Positions 15,292-23,174 of a DNA stretch of 64,000 nucleotides are shown here, one piece after another. The stretch comes from Mycobacterium sp. (GTDB lineage: Bacteria; Actinomycetota; Actinomycetes; Mycobacteriales; Mycobacteriaceae). Position 1 is the first letter of the stretch. Each line of letters begins with the position of its first letter. The position numbers were made by a program, and so were the translations under genes. The notes under the pieces are model-generated. The model was not told the origin of the DNA. It did not search any database and saw only the letters and a program-made list of their open reading frames with translations. Where the stretch lies: positions 1-64,000 of the forward strand of contig NZ_VYIK01000007.1 of the NCBI RefSeq assembly GCF_008709575.1. The letters run 5' to 3'.

Positions 15292-17679
15292 GTGAGCGAA
15301 AGCCCCGACACCAAGCCGACGCCGCTGCACGATGTGCGAGTCGTCGAGATCAGTGACCGGATAGCCGGCAGCTACTGCGGAAAGCTCTTGGCCGACGCCG
15401 GCGCCTCGGTGCGTAAAATCGAGCTGGCGCAAGGAGATCCGATTCGGCGATTCACCGCCAGCCGTTCTCCCCTACCGAACGGCGCGGATGCGCCGCTGTT
15501 CAGCTATCTCAACGCCGGCAAGCGCAGCGTCAGGCTCGGGGGGGAATCCGGACGACTGCCTGCCGAGCTGGCCGGCGCCGACGTGGTGGTGCTGACGGCC
15601 AGCCGGTCACGGGCGAGCGAGCTGGGTATCGACCCGCCGAGTTTGCTGGCCGGGCGTCCCCAGGCCATTGTGGTCACCATCTCCGATTTCGGGTGGAGCG
15701 GTCCGTACGCCGAGCGCGCCGCCAGCGAGTTCACCCTGCAGGCCTGGGCGGGCTCGACAGGCTTCCGCGGGGATCCGGCCGGCCCGCCGATCGCGATCGG
15801 CGGTGACCTGGGCGAGTACCTGGGCGGGGCGTTCGCCGCGTTCGGTGCGCTGGCGATGCGCCGTCGAGTCCGGCAGGGCGGACCCGGCGAGCATCTCGAC
15901 CTGTCGATGCTGGAAGCGATGACGCTGATGCAGAGCGGCGAGTGGTTGCACTCGCAGCTGCTGCGGGTGCCGCCGGTCACCCGGACCGTCGAGGTGCCCT
16001 CGATCGAACCCGCCAAGGACGGATACGTCGGGATCACGATGGTCACCGGACAGCAGTGGCGCGACTTCGCCGCGATGGTGGACTGCCCGGAGCTGACCGA
16101 GAATCCGCAGCTGCAGTTTCAGATCGGTCGATGGCAGTACCGCGATTTCATCCGCGAGCGGATCGGCCCGTGGCTGGCCCAGCGCACTGTGGAGGAGATC
16201 GTCGAACTCGGGCAGCTGTTCCGGCTGCCGATCGCCGCGTTGGGCAACGGCGCGACGATTCGCGGCATGGCTCACCTGGCCGAGCGGGGCGTGTTCGTGG
16301 CCAACCCGGCCGGTTTCCACCAGCCCCGCACTCCCTGGCTGATGTCGCGCTGCCGACCCGCTGGCGTGGGCGGTGCGCCGAAGTTGGGCGAGGCCAACGA
16401 CGAATCACCTTGGCCACCAAGGGAAACCGGCTCGCTGCGGACTAATCGCCGATTGCCGCTAGACGGTGTCCGCGTCGTCGATCTGACCGCGTTTTGGGCC
16501 GGGCCGGCTGCGACGCACCTCATGGCCGCGTTCGGCGCCGACGTCGTCAAGGTGGAGTCGATCCAGCGCCCGGACGGCATCCGCTACTCCGGCGGGATGC
16601 GCACCGACGTCGAGGACTGGTGGGAATACGGCTGGGTGTTCCACGCCGTGAACACCAACAAGCGTTCGGTGACCCTGGACCTGGGGTCCGACGAGGGTCG
16701 ACGGCTGTTCATCTCACTGGTGCGGGGTGCCGACGTGGTGATCGAGAACTTCTCGCCGCGGGTGATGGATCACTTCGGTCTGACCGCCGATGTCCTGCTG
16801 ACGGTCAATCCGCGGCTGGTCGTTACCCGCATGCCGGCGTTCGGGCTGGACGGCCCGTGGCGCGACCGGGTCGGTTTCGCGCCCACCATGGAACAGATCG
16901 CCGGCCTGGCCTGGGTGACCGGGACGCCGGAGGGACCGCCCGTCACCCCGCGAGGCGCCTGCGATCCGCTGGCCGGGATCCACGCGGCTTTCGCCGTGCT
17001 GGCGGCGCTGGAATACGCCGAGCGCACCGGCAACGGCCAACTCGTCGAGTTGCCGATGATCGAAACCGTGCTGAACGCCACCGCGATCCAGCCGATCGAA
17101 GCCGAGGTGTTCGGGGTGACGCTGAGTCGGCAGGGCAACCGCGGGCATGGCTGGGCGATCCAGAACCTCTACCGCTGCGCCGGGGACGACGACTGGATCG
17201 CGGTCACCATCGGTACCGACGAGCAGTGGCAGGCGCTGGTCGGGCTGATGGGACATCCGCCGTGGTGCGACGACCCGAGTCTGACGACCGTCGTCGGCCG
17301 GCGGACCCGTGGCGACGACATCGACCGTCGACTGGCCGCGTGGCTGGCCCCCCTGGAGCTCGGTTCAGCGGTGGAACGTCTCGCCGCTGCCGGCATTCCC
17401 GCTGCTCCGGTGGTTTCGCCGTCGTTGGTGACCGAGAACCCGCAGCTGTTAGCGCGCGGGTTCTTCGAGTCGCTCGACCATCCGCGCACCGGCACCGGCT
17501 GGTATCCGCGCCCGCCGTTCGCCCCGCTGGCCGGGCAGTCACGGTGGTTGCTGCGCGCCCCGCCGACGCTGGGCGAACACAATGCCGAAGTATTGCGCGA
17601 GCGGTGCGGACTCACCGACGCAGACCTCGCGCGGTTGACGGCCGCCGAAGTGATCGGTACACGTCCGAAGGGACTGTAG
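15292..17679 (+). CDS. tandem-domain class III CoA transferase (two CaiB/BaiF domains)
   Basis: 795-residue protein made of two complete family III CoA transferase domains in one chain: about 12-365 and 385-780. Each begins with its own Rossmann-like strand (VRVVEISDRIAGSYCG at 15 and VRVVDLTAFWAGPAATHL near 392). Each keeps a candidate catalytic Asp, in GGDLGEYLGG (Asp172) and GACDPLAG (Asp558). GTG at 15292 follows GGAGG. Normal family members are about 400-residue chains that interlock as dimers, so the fusion likely folds as an internal pseudo-dimer. Fused members are known in actinobacteria. It is a single-gene unit divergent from the FadR-type regulator. Confidence 0.88.
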   Translation: MSESPDTKPTPLHDVRVVEISDRIAGSYCGKLLADAGASVRKIELAQGDPIRRFTASRSPLPNGADAPLFSYLNAGKRSVRLGGESGRLPAELAGADVVVLTASRSRASELGIDPPSLLAGRPQAIVVTISDFGWSGPYAERAASEFTLQAWAGSTGFRGDPAGPPIAIGGDLGEYLGGAFAAFGALAMRRRVRQGGPGEHLDLSMLEAMTLMQSGEWLHSQLLRVPPVTRTVEVPSIEPAKDGYVGITMVTGQQWRDFAAMVDCPELTENPQLQFQIGRWQYRDFIRERIGPWLAQRTVEEIVELGQLFRLPIAALGNGATIRGMAHLAERGVFVANPAGFHQPRTPWLMSRCRPAGVGGAPKLGEANDESPWPPRETGSLRTNRRLPLDGVRVVDLTAFWAGPAATHLMAAFGADVVKVESIQRPDGIRYSGGMRTDVEDWWEYGWVFHAVNTNKRSVTLDLGSDEGRRLFISLVRGADVVIENFSPRVMDHFGLTADVLLTVNPRLVVTRMPAFGLDGPWRDRVGFAPTMEQIAGLAWVTGTPEGPPVTPRGACDPLAGIHAAFAVLAALEYAERTGNGQLVELPMIETVLNATAIQPIEAEVFGVTLSRQGNRGHGWAIQNLYRCAGDDDWIAVTIGTDEQWQALVGLMGHPPWCDDPSLTTVVGRRTRGDDIDRRLAAWLAPLELGSAVERLAAAGIPAAPVVSPSLVTENPQLLARGFFESLDHPRTGTGWYPRPPFAPLAGQSRWLLRAPPTLGEHNAEVLRERCGLTDADLARLTAAEVIGTRPKGL

Positions 17680-17725
17680 CCGGGCGACCATGCAGCTCGC
17701 AGCCTCTGTCGGGCCGCCCGGGTGA
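17680..17725. other. short convergent gap with a weak inverted repeat
   Basis: The gap between the tandem CoA transferase and the P450 gene contains CCGGGCG (17680-17686) and CGCCCGG (17715-17721). The 28-nt loop is long, so this is only a weak candidate for a bidirectional terminator. Confidence 0.2.
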
Positions 17726-18964
17726 TCAGCGGGGACGCAGCGACATGGGCATCTCGTCGTAGATCGACATGTTGGTACCCAAATTGGCGTGCGTCACGGT
17801 CGCCGGGCCCAGCTCGATGGCCTCGCAGCGCAACAGCAATTCGTCGAACACCGCTCGCAACTCGGCGCGGGCCAGCATGGCGCCCAGGCAGTGGTGTGGT
17901 CCGCCACCGCCGAACGCGACATGGGGATTGGGCGCACGGGCGATGTCGAAGCGCAACGGGTCGTCGAAAATTTCCTCGTCGCGGTTGGCCGAGCGCAGCA
18001 TCGACACGATGCGCTCACCTTTGCCGATGTGCTGACCGTCAATCTCGATGTCCACCTTGGTGGTGCGCGTCCAGTACGTTACCGGCGTCACCCAGCGCAA
18101 CACCTCCTCGACGGCCCCCGGCCGCACCGTCTCGTCGTCGCGGTACCGCTCGATTTGCTCGGGGTTGGCGACGAACGCCGGCAGGCCGCCGGCCAGAGCG
18201 TTTTTGGTGGTGTCGCTGCCGGCGAAGGCCAGCACGAAAAAGAAGATCTCCAGCTCGTTGGCGGGCAGCCGGAACTGCTCGCCGTCTTCTCCGGTGATCA
18301 CCGCCGAGGCCAGCGTGCTCCAGATGTCGTCGGCGGGATGGCGTCGTTTCTCGGCGGTGAGCTCGAGCGCGTAGCCGAAGATCGTGGCGTAGAGCTCGCG
18401 CTCCTGCTGCTCGGTCAGGCGGGCCTGCGGCGATCGTGCGGTCAGGATGCGGTCGAATACGGCGAAGATTCGCGGCCGGTCAGCGGCGGGCATGCCGATG
18501 ATGTCGCCGATCACCGTCATCGGCAGCGCATCGGCGACGTCGGCGATCCAGTCACCGCCGCCGCGGGCCAGCAGGTTGTCGATCAGCTGGGCGGCTCGTT
18601 CCCGGATGCCGTCTTCGAGCGTCGCGATCGCCCGCGGCGTGAACGCGCTGGAGATGAGTTTGCGGCGCTTGTTGAGTTCGGGCTCGTCCATGTTGACGAT
18701 GGTGGGGTAGGACGAGAAGGTGCCCGTGGGCTGGATCAGCGGACCGTCTTTCGCGGTGAACGAGTCGGCGTCGCGGTGGATGCGCACGGAATGGCGGTGC
18801 TTGGTGGTCATCCAGAAGCCGCACTGGGCCCCGATCTTGGCAAGACCGGGGGTGAGATCATGGCGGAACAGCGGCCGGTTGCGTCGCAGATCGGCAAACA
18901 GTTCATCTGGAAAACCGTTGCGCCACAGCCCGAAATCCGACAGATCCAGGTCGGCTGTGGACAT
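17726..18964 (-). CDS. cytochrome P450
   Basis: 412-residue soluble class I P450. I-helix oxygen-activation motif AGSDTT at 248-253, ExxR in EEVLR (Glu287/Arg290), the PERF-like region near 340, and the heme loop FGGGGPHHCLGAM with the axial Cys359. ATG at 18962-18964 has GGAGG 6 nt upstream. It resembles the CYP125/CYP142/CYP188-like mycobacterial group that hydroxylates steroid and fatty side chains, but I cannot assign a CYP family by eye. It diverges from the KshA-like oxygenase gene. No ferredoxin or reductase is next to it, so electrons must come from proteins encoded elsewhere. Confidence 0.92.
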   Translation of the reverse strand: MSTADLDLSDFGLWRNGFPDELFADLRRNRPLFRHDLTPGLAKIGAQCGFWMTTKHRHSVRIHRDADSFTAKDGPLIQPTGTFSSYPTIVNMDEPELNKRRKLISSAFTPRAIATLEDGIRERAAQLIDNLLARGGGDWIADVADALPMTVIGDIIGMPAADRPRIFAVFDRILTARSPQARLTEQQERELYATIFGYALELTAEKRRHPADDIWSTLASAVITGEDGEQFRLPANELEIFFFVLAFAGSDTTKNALAGGLPAFVANPEQIERYRDDETVRPGAVEEVLRWVTPVTYWTRTTKVDIEIDGQHIGKGERIVSMLRSANRDEEIFDDPLRFDIARAPNPHVAFGGGGPHHCLGAMLARAELRAVFDELLLRCEAIELGPATVTHANLGTNMSIYDEMPMSLRPR

Positions 18965-19023
18965 CCCCAACCTCCGCCGAAGTCCGCTGGCCGCACCCTG
19001 CAACCGGGCGTTGACGTGCAATG

Positions 19024-19042
19024 CTTAAAATAGTAACAATAG
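19024..19042. promoter_or_regulatory. AT-rich motif in the P450/Rieske divergent promoter
   Basis: CTTAAAATAGTAACAATAG lies 60 bp upstream of the P450 start and 48 bp upstream of the Rieske oxygenase start. It matches the element at 12667 at about 16 of 19 positions, including the doubled ATAG. It may be a shared operator or simply an AT-rich promoter core. Confidence 0.45.
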
Positions 19043-19089
19043 ACGGGAGTTTTCCAGGCGCCCGAGGCTGCGCGGGGAACGGAGAGGCA

Positions 19090-20205
19090 GTGACTTACAC
19101 GGTTTCGGACTCCACCATGGATCCCTCGGAAGCTGAATTCGGACCCAGTGGTATCGGGCTGTCGCCGTACCGCTTCCCGACCGGCTGGTTCATCGTCGGT
19201 TTCGCCTCCGAACTGGCCGCCGGCGAGGTCAAACGCGTGCACTACTTCGGCGAGGAACTGGTGGTGTTCCGCACCGAATCCGGCCGGGTACACGTACTGG
19301 ATGCCTACTGCCAGCATCTGGGCGCCAATCTCGGTGTCGGCGGCACCGTCGAGAAAGAGAACATCGTCTGCCCGTGGCACGGCTGGCAGTGGCGCGGCGA
19401 CGGCACGAATGCGCTGATCCCCTACAGCAAGATCGGCTGCAAGCACAATGTGCGCATCCGCACCTATCCGTGCACCGAGTGGTACGGCTTCATCCTGGTC
19501 TGGCACGAACGCCACGGGCGCCCGCCCTACTGGCAGCCGCCGGTGCTGGCCGAACTGGAAACCGACGAATACTACCCGCTGCACCCGCACAGCAGGATGC
19601 TCAACCGGGTGAAGGTGCACGCCCAGATGATCATCGAAAACGCGGCCGACCCGTATCACGTGCAATACGTGCACAAGGCGGCCAACCCCGCGACCACGGC
19701 GTCGTTCGAGGTGTCCGGCTACCACCTGCACGCCACGGTCAACGCTCATTTCGGCGGCGGTCGTGCCCAGACCTGGCTGACGCCCAACGGGCCGGTGGAC
19801 GCCAAGATCATCTACGACAACTACTCGTTGGGGATCGGTGTCGTCCGTTTTCCCAGTGAGCTGGTCGCTACCATTCAGGTCACCGGACAGACTCCGGTCG
19901 ACGAGGACTACACCGACTACTTCTACACCCAAGCTTCGGTGCGCGAGCCCGGCGACACCGGTGATGAGCCGACCGGGCGGGCCGCGCGATTTCTGGCGCT
20001 GCAACGCGAAGTCATCAAACAGGACTTCTTCACCTGGGAGAACATGAAATATCTCGAGAAGCCCAACCTGGCGCCCGAAGAGGCCCGTGACTACGCTGCG
20101 CTGCGGCGCTGGGCTCATCGGTTCTACCCGGGTGAGCAGCCATCACCGGACGACTTCGGATACACCCCCGACGGTCAGCCGGACCCGGCCGCTGCGCACG
20201 CCTGA
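19090..20205 (+). CDS. Rieske [2Fe-2S] oxygenase, KshA-like
   Basis: 371-residue oxygenase component of a Rieske non-heme iron monooxygenase. GTG at 19090 follows GGAGAGG; the open frame from 19021 runs through the promoter element. Rieske ligands are Cys74-x-His76 and Cys94-x2-His97 (YCQHLG and CPWHGW). The mononuclear iron site is in NAADPYHVQYVH, with Asn184/Asp187/His190/His195. Overall layout and length are close to 3-ketosteroid 9alpha-hydroxylase oxygenase KshA, which opens steroid rings, although sequence identity cannot be measured here. No KshB-type reductase is encoded nearby. It is the first gene of a five-gene rightward operon with 1-bp and 4-bp overlaps. Confidence 0.88.
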   Translation: MTYTVSDSTMDPSEAEFGPSGIGLSPYRFPTGWFIVGFASELAAGEVKRVHYFGEELVVFRTESGRVHVLDAYCQHLGANLGVGGTVEKENIVCPWHGWQWRGDGTNALIPYSKIGCKHNVRIRTYPCTEWYGFILVWHERHGRPPYWQPPVLAELETDEYYPLHPHSRMLNRVKVHAQMIIENAADPYHVQYVHKAANPATTASFEVSGYHLHATVNAHFGGGRAQTWLTPNGPVDAKIIYDNYSLGIGVVRFPSELVATIQVTGQTPVDEDYTDYFYTQASVREPGDTGDEPTGRAARFLALQREVIKQDFFTWENMKYLEKPNLAPEEARDYAALRRWAHRFYPGEQPSPDDFGYTPDGQPDPAAAHA

Positions 20206-21773
20206 TGGCGTTTGAGCCCGCTGATTTCGGTGTTGAGCAATTCAGCGTTGCAGCGGTGCTCGATCGTCGTGCCGAGCAGTTTCCCGATCGGGTGATGATG
20301 TCGATCGCCGGTGATGCGGTGACCTTCGAACAGATGCGACGGCGGTCGGGTGCGGCGGCGAGCGCCCTGCGAGGAATGGGGCTGGGTCGCGGAGACTGCG
20401 TCGCGCTGTTCACCGCGACCTGCCCGGAATGGATCTATTTCTGGCTGGGCGCGGCACGGATAGGGGTAGTTACCGCGGCGGTGAACGCTGCCAACAAAGG
20501 TGAGTTTCTGCTGCATGCGCTGCGGTTGGCGCGGGCGAAAGCGATCCTCACCGATAGCGATCGGCGGGTGCGCGTCGCGGAGGTGGCCGATCGGTTGCCG
20601 ATGCTCCGTGACGTGTTGGTTGTGGGCGAGGCGCTCGATGCCATGCTGGCCCGTTGCTCGGCGGATGCGGTACCGGACACCCCCGGAGAAGCCGCGGCCA
20701 CAGGATCGCTCTTTTTCACCTCCGGCACCACCGGCGTATCGAAAGCGGTTGCCACCAGCTGGCATTACCTGTTCAACGTGGCCGCCACCGTCGCAGCGGC
20801 GTGGAAATTCGGTCGGGGCGAAGTGTTGTGGACCGCGATGCCGTTGTTTCATCTCAGCGCGGCACCATCTGTGCTGGCACCGATGCTGGTCGGTGCAACC
20901 ACCGTGCTGGCGAAGGCTTTTCATCCAGATAGCGTGTGGGATGACGTGCGCGCCTGCGGCGCGACAGGTTTCGCCGGGGCCGGTGCGATGGTTTCCATGC
21001 TGTGGAATCAGCCGCCGGACCCTCGTGATGCACAGTTACCGCTGCGGTTCATCTCCGCGGCACCGATCGACGCCGCCCGCTACCGAGCCATCGAAAAGCG
21101 TTACGGTTGCAGGATCGTCACGATGTACGGTATGACCGAGGCATTTCCGATCACAGTGAAAGCCTTCGATGATGAGGGAATGCCGGGCACGTCGGGCCGA
21201 CCCAATGAGAATTTCCAGGTGCGCATCCTTGACGCCAAAGGCGATCCGGTGCCGACTGGAACGGTCGGCGAAATCGTTTGCCGAGCGCGCTTTCCGCACG
21301 TGATGAGCGAAGGCTACGTCGGCGAAGACGGTGTGGTCGAACCGCACCCGGAGTGGTTCCGTACCGGTGACCTCGGCATGTTTGATGACGAGCAGAATCT
21401 CACTTACGTCGACCGGCTGAAGGATTCGTTGCGTAGACGGGGCGAGAACATCTCTTCAGTAGAACTGGAAACAGCGGTCATGGCGCATCCCGCGGTAGCC
21501 GAGGCAGCAGCGATCGGCGTGCCCAGCGAGCTGGGCGAGGACGACATCTTGCTGGTAGTGGCATTGCGGCCGCAGTCCACGCTCGATTACCCGGAACTAC
21601 TGGATTTCTGCGCCGAACGTCTCCCGTACTTCTACGTGCCACGCTATGTCGAGATCGTGAACGAACTCCCGAAAAACATTATCGGGAGGGTGCGTAAAGA
21701 CATTCTTCGCGCCCGAGGTATCAGGCCCGGTGTCTGGGACCGGGAAAGCCACGGATATATCGTCAGACGGTGA
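20205..21773 (+). CDS. AMP-forming acyl-CoA ligase (FadD-like)
   Basis: 522-residue ANL-family ligase whose ATG shares a base with the stop of the Rieske gene (TGATG). Motifs: FFTSGTTGVSKAV, YGMTEAFPI, WFRTGDLGMFDDEQNLTYVDR, and the C-terminal KNIIGRVRKD where the Lys after RVR is the likely catalytic residue (CaiC-type arrangement rather than G-K). It should activate a carboxylate produced in the same pathway. It is a second ligase in the island, of a different subgroup from the one at 6864-8363, so the two probably act on different intermediates. Confidence 0.88.
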   Translation: MAFEPADFGVEQFSVAAVLDRRAEQFPDRVMMSIAGDAVTFEQMRRRSGAAASALRGMGLGRGDCVALFTATCPEWIYFWLGAARIGVVTAAVNAANKGEFLLHALRLARAKAILTDSDRRVRVAEVADRLPMLRDVLVVGEALDAMLARCSADAVPDTPGEAAATGSLFFTSGTTGVSKAVATSWHYLFNVAATVAAAWKFGRGEVLWTAMPLFHLSAAPSVLAPMLVGATTVLAKAFHPDSVWDDVRACGATGFAGAGAMVSMLWNQPPDPRDAQLPLRFISAAPIDAARYRAIEKRYGCRIVTMYGMTEAFPITVKAFDDEGMPGTSGRPNENFQVRILDAKGDPVPTGTVGEIVCRARFPHVMSEGYVGEDGVVEPHPEWFRTGDLGMFDDEQNLTYVDRLKDSLRRRGENISSVELETAVMAHPAVAEAAAIGVPSELGEDDILLVVALRPQSTLDYPELLDFCAERLPYFYVPRYVEIVNELPKNIIGRVRKDILRARGIRPGVWDRESHGYIVRR

Positions 21774-21790
21774 CCTAGGGAGAAATCACG

Positions 21791-22204
21791 ATGACCATGA
21801 CCTATCAGCAGCAGTATGTGCTCGACGGTGTGGCGGGGCGCAACGCCATCCTGGATCTGACTGCACGACACAACCGGTGCTGGTCTGACGGTGACCGCGA
21901 CGGCTGGATCGCAACATTTCGTCACTCCGGGGCGCGTTTCACACGCGACGGCGAGGAGTTCAGCGACCTGCGCGCCGCGTTCAACGGCGGCAACCGACAA
22001 CGGCTGGTCAGCGTCGACCACGAAATCAGCGTCGACGGCATCAACGCCACCCAGCGCTGCGTCGCGTTGCTTTTCACCCTGGGCGATGACGGTGCCACGC
22101 TGAAAGCCACCGGAACGTATCACGATGGGCTGATTTACGAACGCGGTGGATGGTACTTCGCGTCCCGGACCCTGCAATGGGATTCGGTGACAGTCTGGGT
22201 GTGA
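21791..22204 (+). CDS. SnoaL/NTF2-like protein
   Basis: 137-residue single-domain protein with the SnoaL-like cone fold pattern: an N-terminal helix (GRNAILDLTARHNRCWSDGD), then strands ending in GGWYFASRTLQW. Family members include steroid isomerases, polyketide cyclases, hydroxylases and small dehydratases. It starts 17 bp after the CoA ligase and its TGA overlaps the next ATG (TGATG). Sitting between a ligase and two MaoC-like subunits, it may isomerise or dehydrate a CoA intermediate; that is inference. Catalytic residues cannot be assigned by eye. Confidence 0.75.
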   Translation: MTMTYQQQYVLDGVAGRNAILDLTARHNRCWSDGDRDGWIATFRHSGARFTRDGEEFSDLRAAFNGGNRQRLVSVDHEISVDGINATQRCVALLFTLGDDGATLKATGTYHDGLIYERGGWYFASRTLQWDSVTVWV

Positions 22205-22731
22205 TGGCCGGCAGGAACGAACTAGCCTTCGGCAGCTATGCGGACGCGCTGCGGATGGTCGGCATAACCAGCGAACCGCGCACGGCGGGCACTGTAGTCA
22301 GCGCGGCACGTATCCAGCTTTTCGCCGCCTTGGTCCACGACGGCAATGCGTCCTACTGGGACGCCGATTTCGCAGCGCGGACCTGGGGTGGGCTGTTGGC
22401 TCCGCCGGCTCTGTTGATGGGCTGGTTGATACCGCCGCCGTGGCTGCCGGGTGGGGAGCCGCGGGTCGCATCGATCGCGCTGCGAGTGCCGTTGCCGGGC
22501 ACGACGTTTATCAATGCGGTGAACGACGCGGAATTTCTGTTGCCCATCGTCGAGGGCGACCGGCTGACGGTGGTCGAAGAGGTGGTGTCGGTGTCGCCGG
22601 AGAAGCGGACTCGCCTCGGGGTCGGGCACTTCGTCGAGACACTCGAGACGTTCAGTCGCCAGGATGGGGCGGTGGTGGCCCGTAACCGGAACACGTTGTT
22701 TCGCTTCACCCCGCAGGAGCGGCGCCGATGA
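22204..22731 (+). CDS. MaoC/FAS1-like dehydratase, N-terminal-type subunit
   Basis: 175-residue hotdog protein of the MaoC-like N-terminal (FAS1_DH) type. ATG at 22204 overlaps the previous stop by one base. Features are the early hotdog helix with VSAARIQLFAALVHDGN, the loop LLAPPALLMGW typical of this subgroup, and a final strand RNRNTLFRF. This half normally lacks the catalytic D-x4-H motif and pairs with a second hotdog subunit, as in the ChsH1/ChsH2 steroid enoyl-CoA hydratase. The catalytic partner is the next gene, overlapping by 4 bp. Confidence 0.8.
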   Translation: MAGRNELAFGSYADALRMVGITSEPRTAGTVVSAARIQLFAALVHDGNASYWDADFAARTWGGLLAPPALLMGWLIPPPWLPGGEPRVASIALRVPLPGTTFINAVNDAEFLLPIVEGDRLTVVEEVVSVSPEKRTRLGVGHFVETLETFSRQDGAVVARNRNTLFRFTPQERRR

Positions 22732-23174
22732 CCATCCACTGGGATCGGGTTGACGTTCCCCTCGAGCTGCCCGAGGTGATCGACGAGATCGACTACCAAC
22801 GGGTGGTGATGAATTCCGGGGCAACCTGGGATTACTTTCCCGGCCACTTCGACCCCGACTTTGCCCGCCGTCAGGGCCACCCGACGATCTTCGTCAACAC
22901 GATGCACCTGGCCGGCTTTGCCGACCGGGTCGCGACCGGCTGGGCCGGGCCGACCAGCCGGGTAGTGCGCCGCAAAATGACGCTGGCGGGATCGGTGTAT
23001 GCCGGCGACACCATGGTGGGTCGCGGACGCGTGATCGCCAAGCGCTGCGACACCGCCGTCGACCCGCCGCGCTACCTGCTCGACTTGCACATCGAGGTCA
23101 GAAATCAGCGCGGCGAACTTTGCTGCCCGGTCGAACTCACGTTGCAGATAGCGGCGGGAGAGCGCCGCTGCTGA
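22728..23174 (+). CDS. MaoC-like enoyl-CoA hydratase, catalytic-type subunit
   Basis: 148-residue MaoC-type hotdog protein. WDYFPGHFDPDFA carries the D-x4-H pair of the hydratase motif (Asp35, His40), followed by HPTIFVNTMHLAGF, the usual central helix. It overlaps the previous gene by 4 bp, consistent with an obligate heterodimer hydrating a trans-2-enoyl-CoA. Its last 38 bp overlap the convergent aldehyde dehydrogenase gene. The size and pair arrangement recall Rv3541c/Rv3542c of cholesterol side-chain degradation, which I take as an analogy rather than orthology. Confidence 0.82.
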   Translation: MTIHWDRVDVPLELPEVIDEIDYQRVVMNSGATWDYFPGHFDPDFARRQGHPTIFVNTMHLAGFADRVATGWAGPTSRVVRRKMTLAGSVYAGDTMVGRGRVIAKRCDTAVDPPRYLLDLHIEVRNQRGELCCPVELTLQIAAGERRC

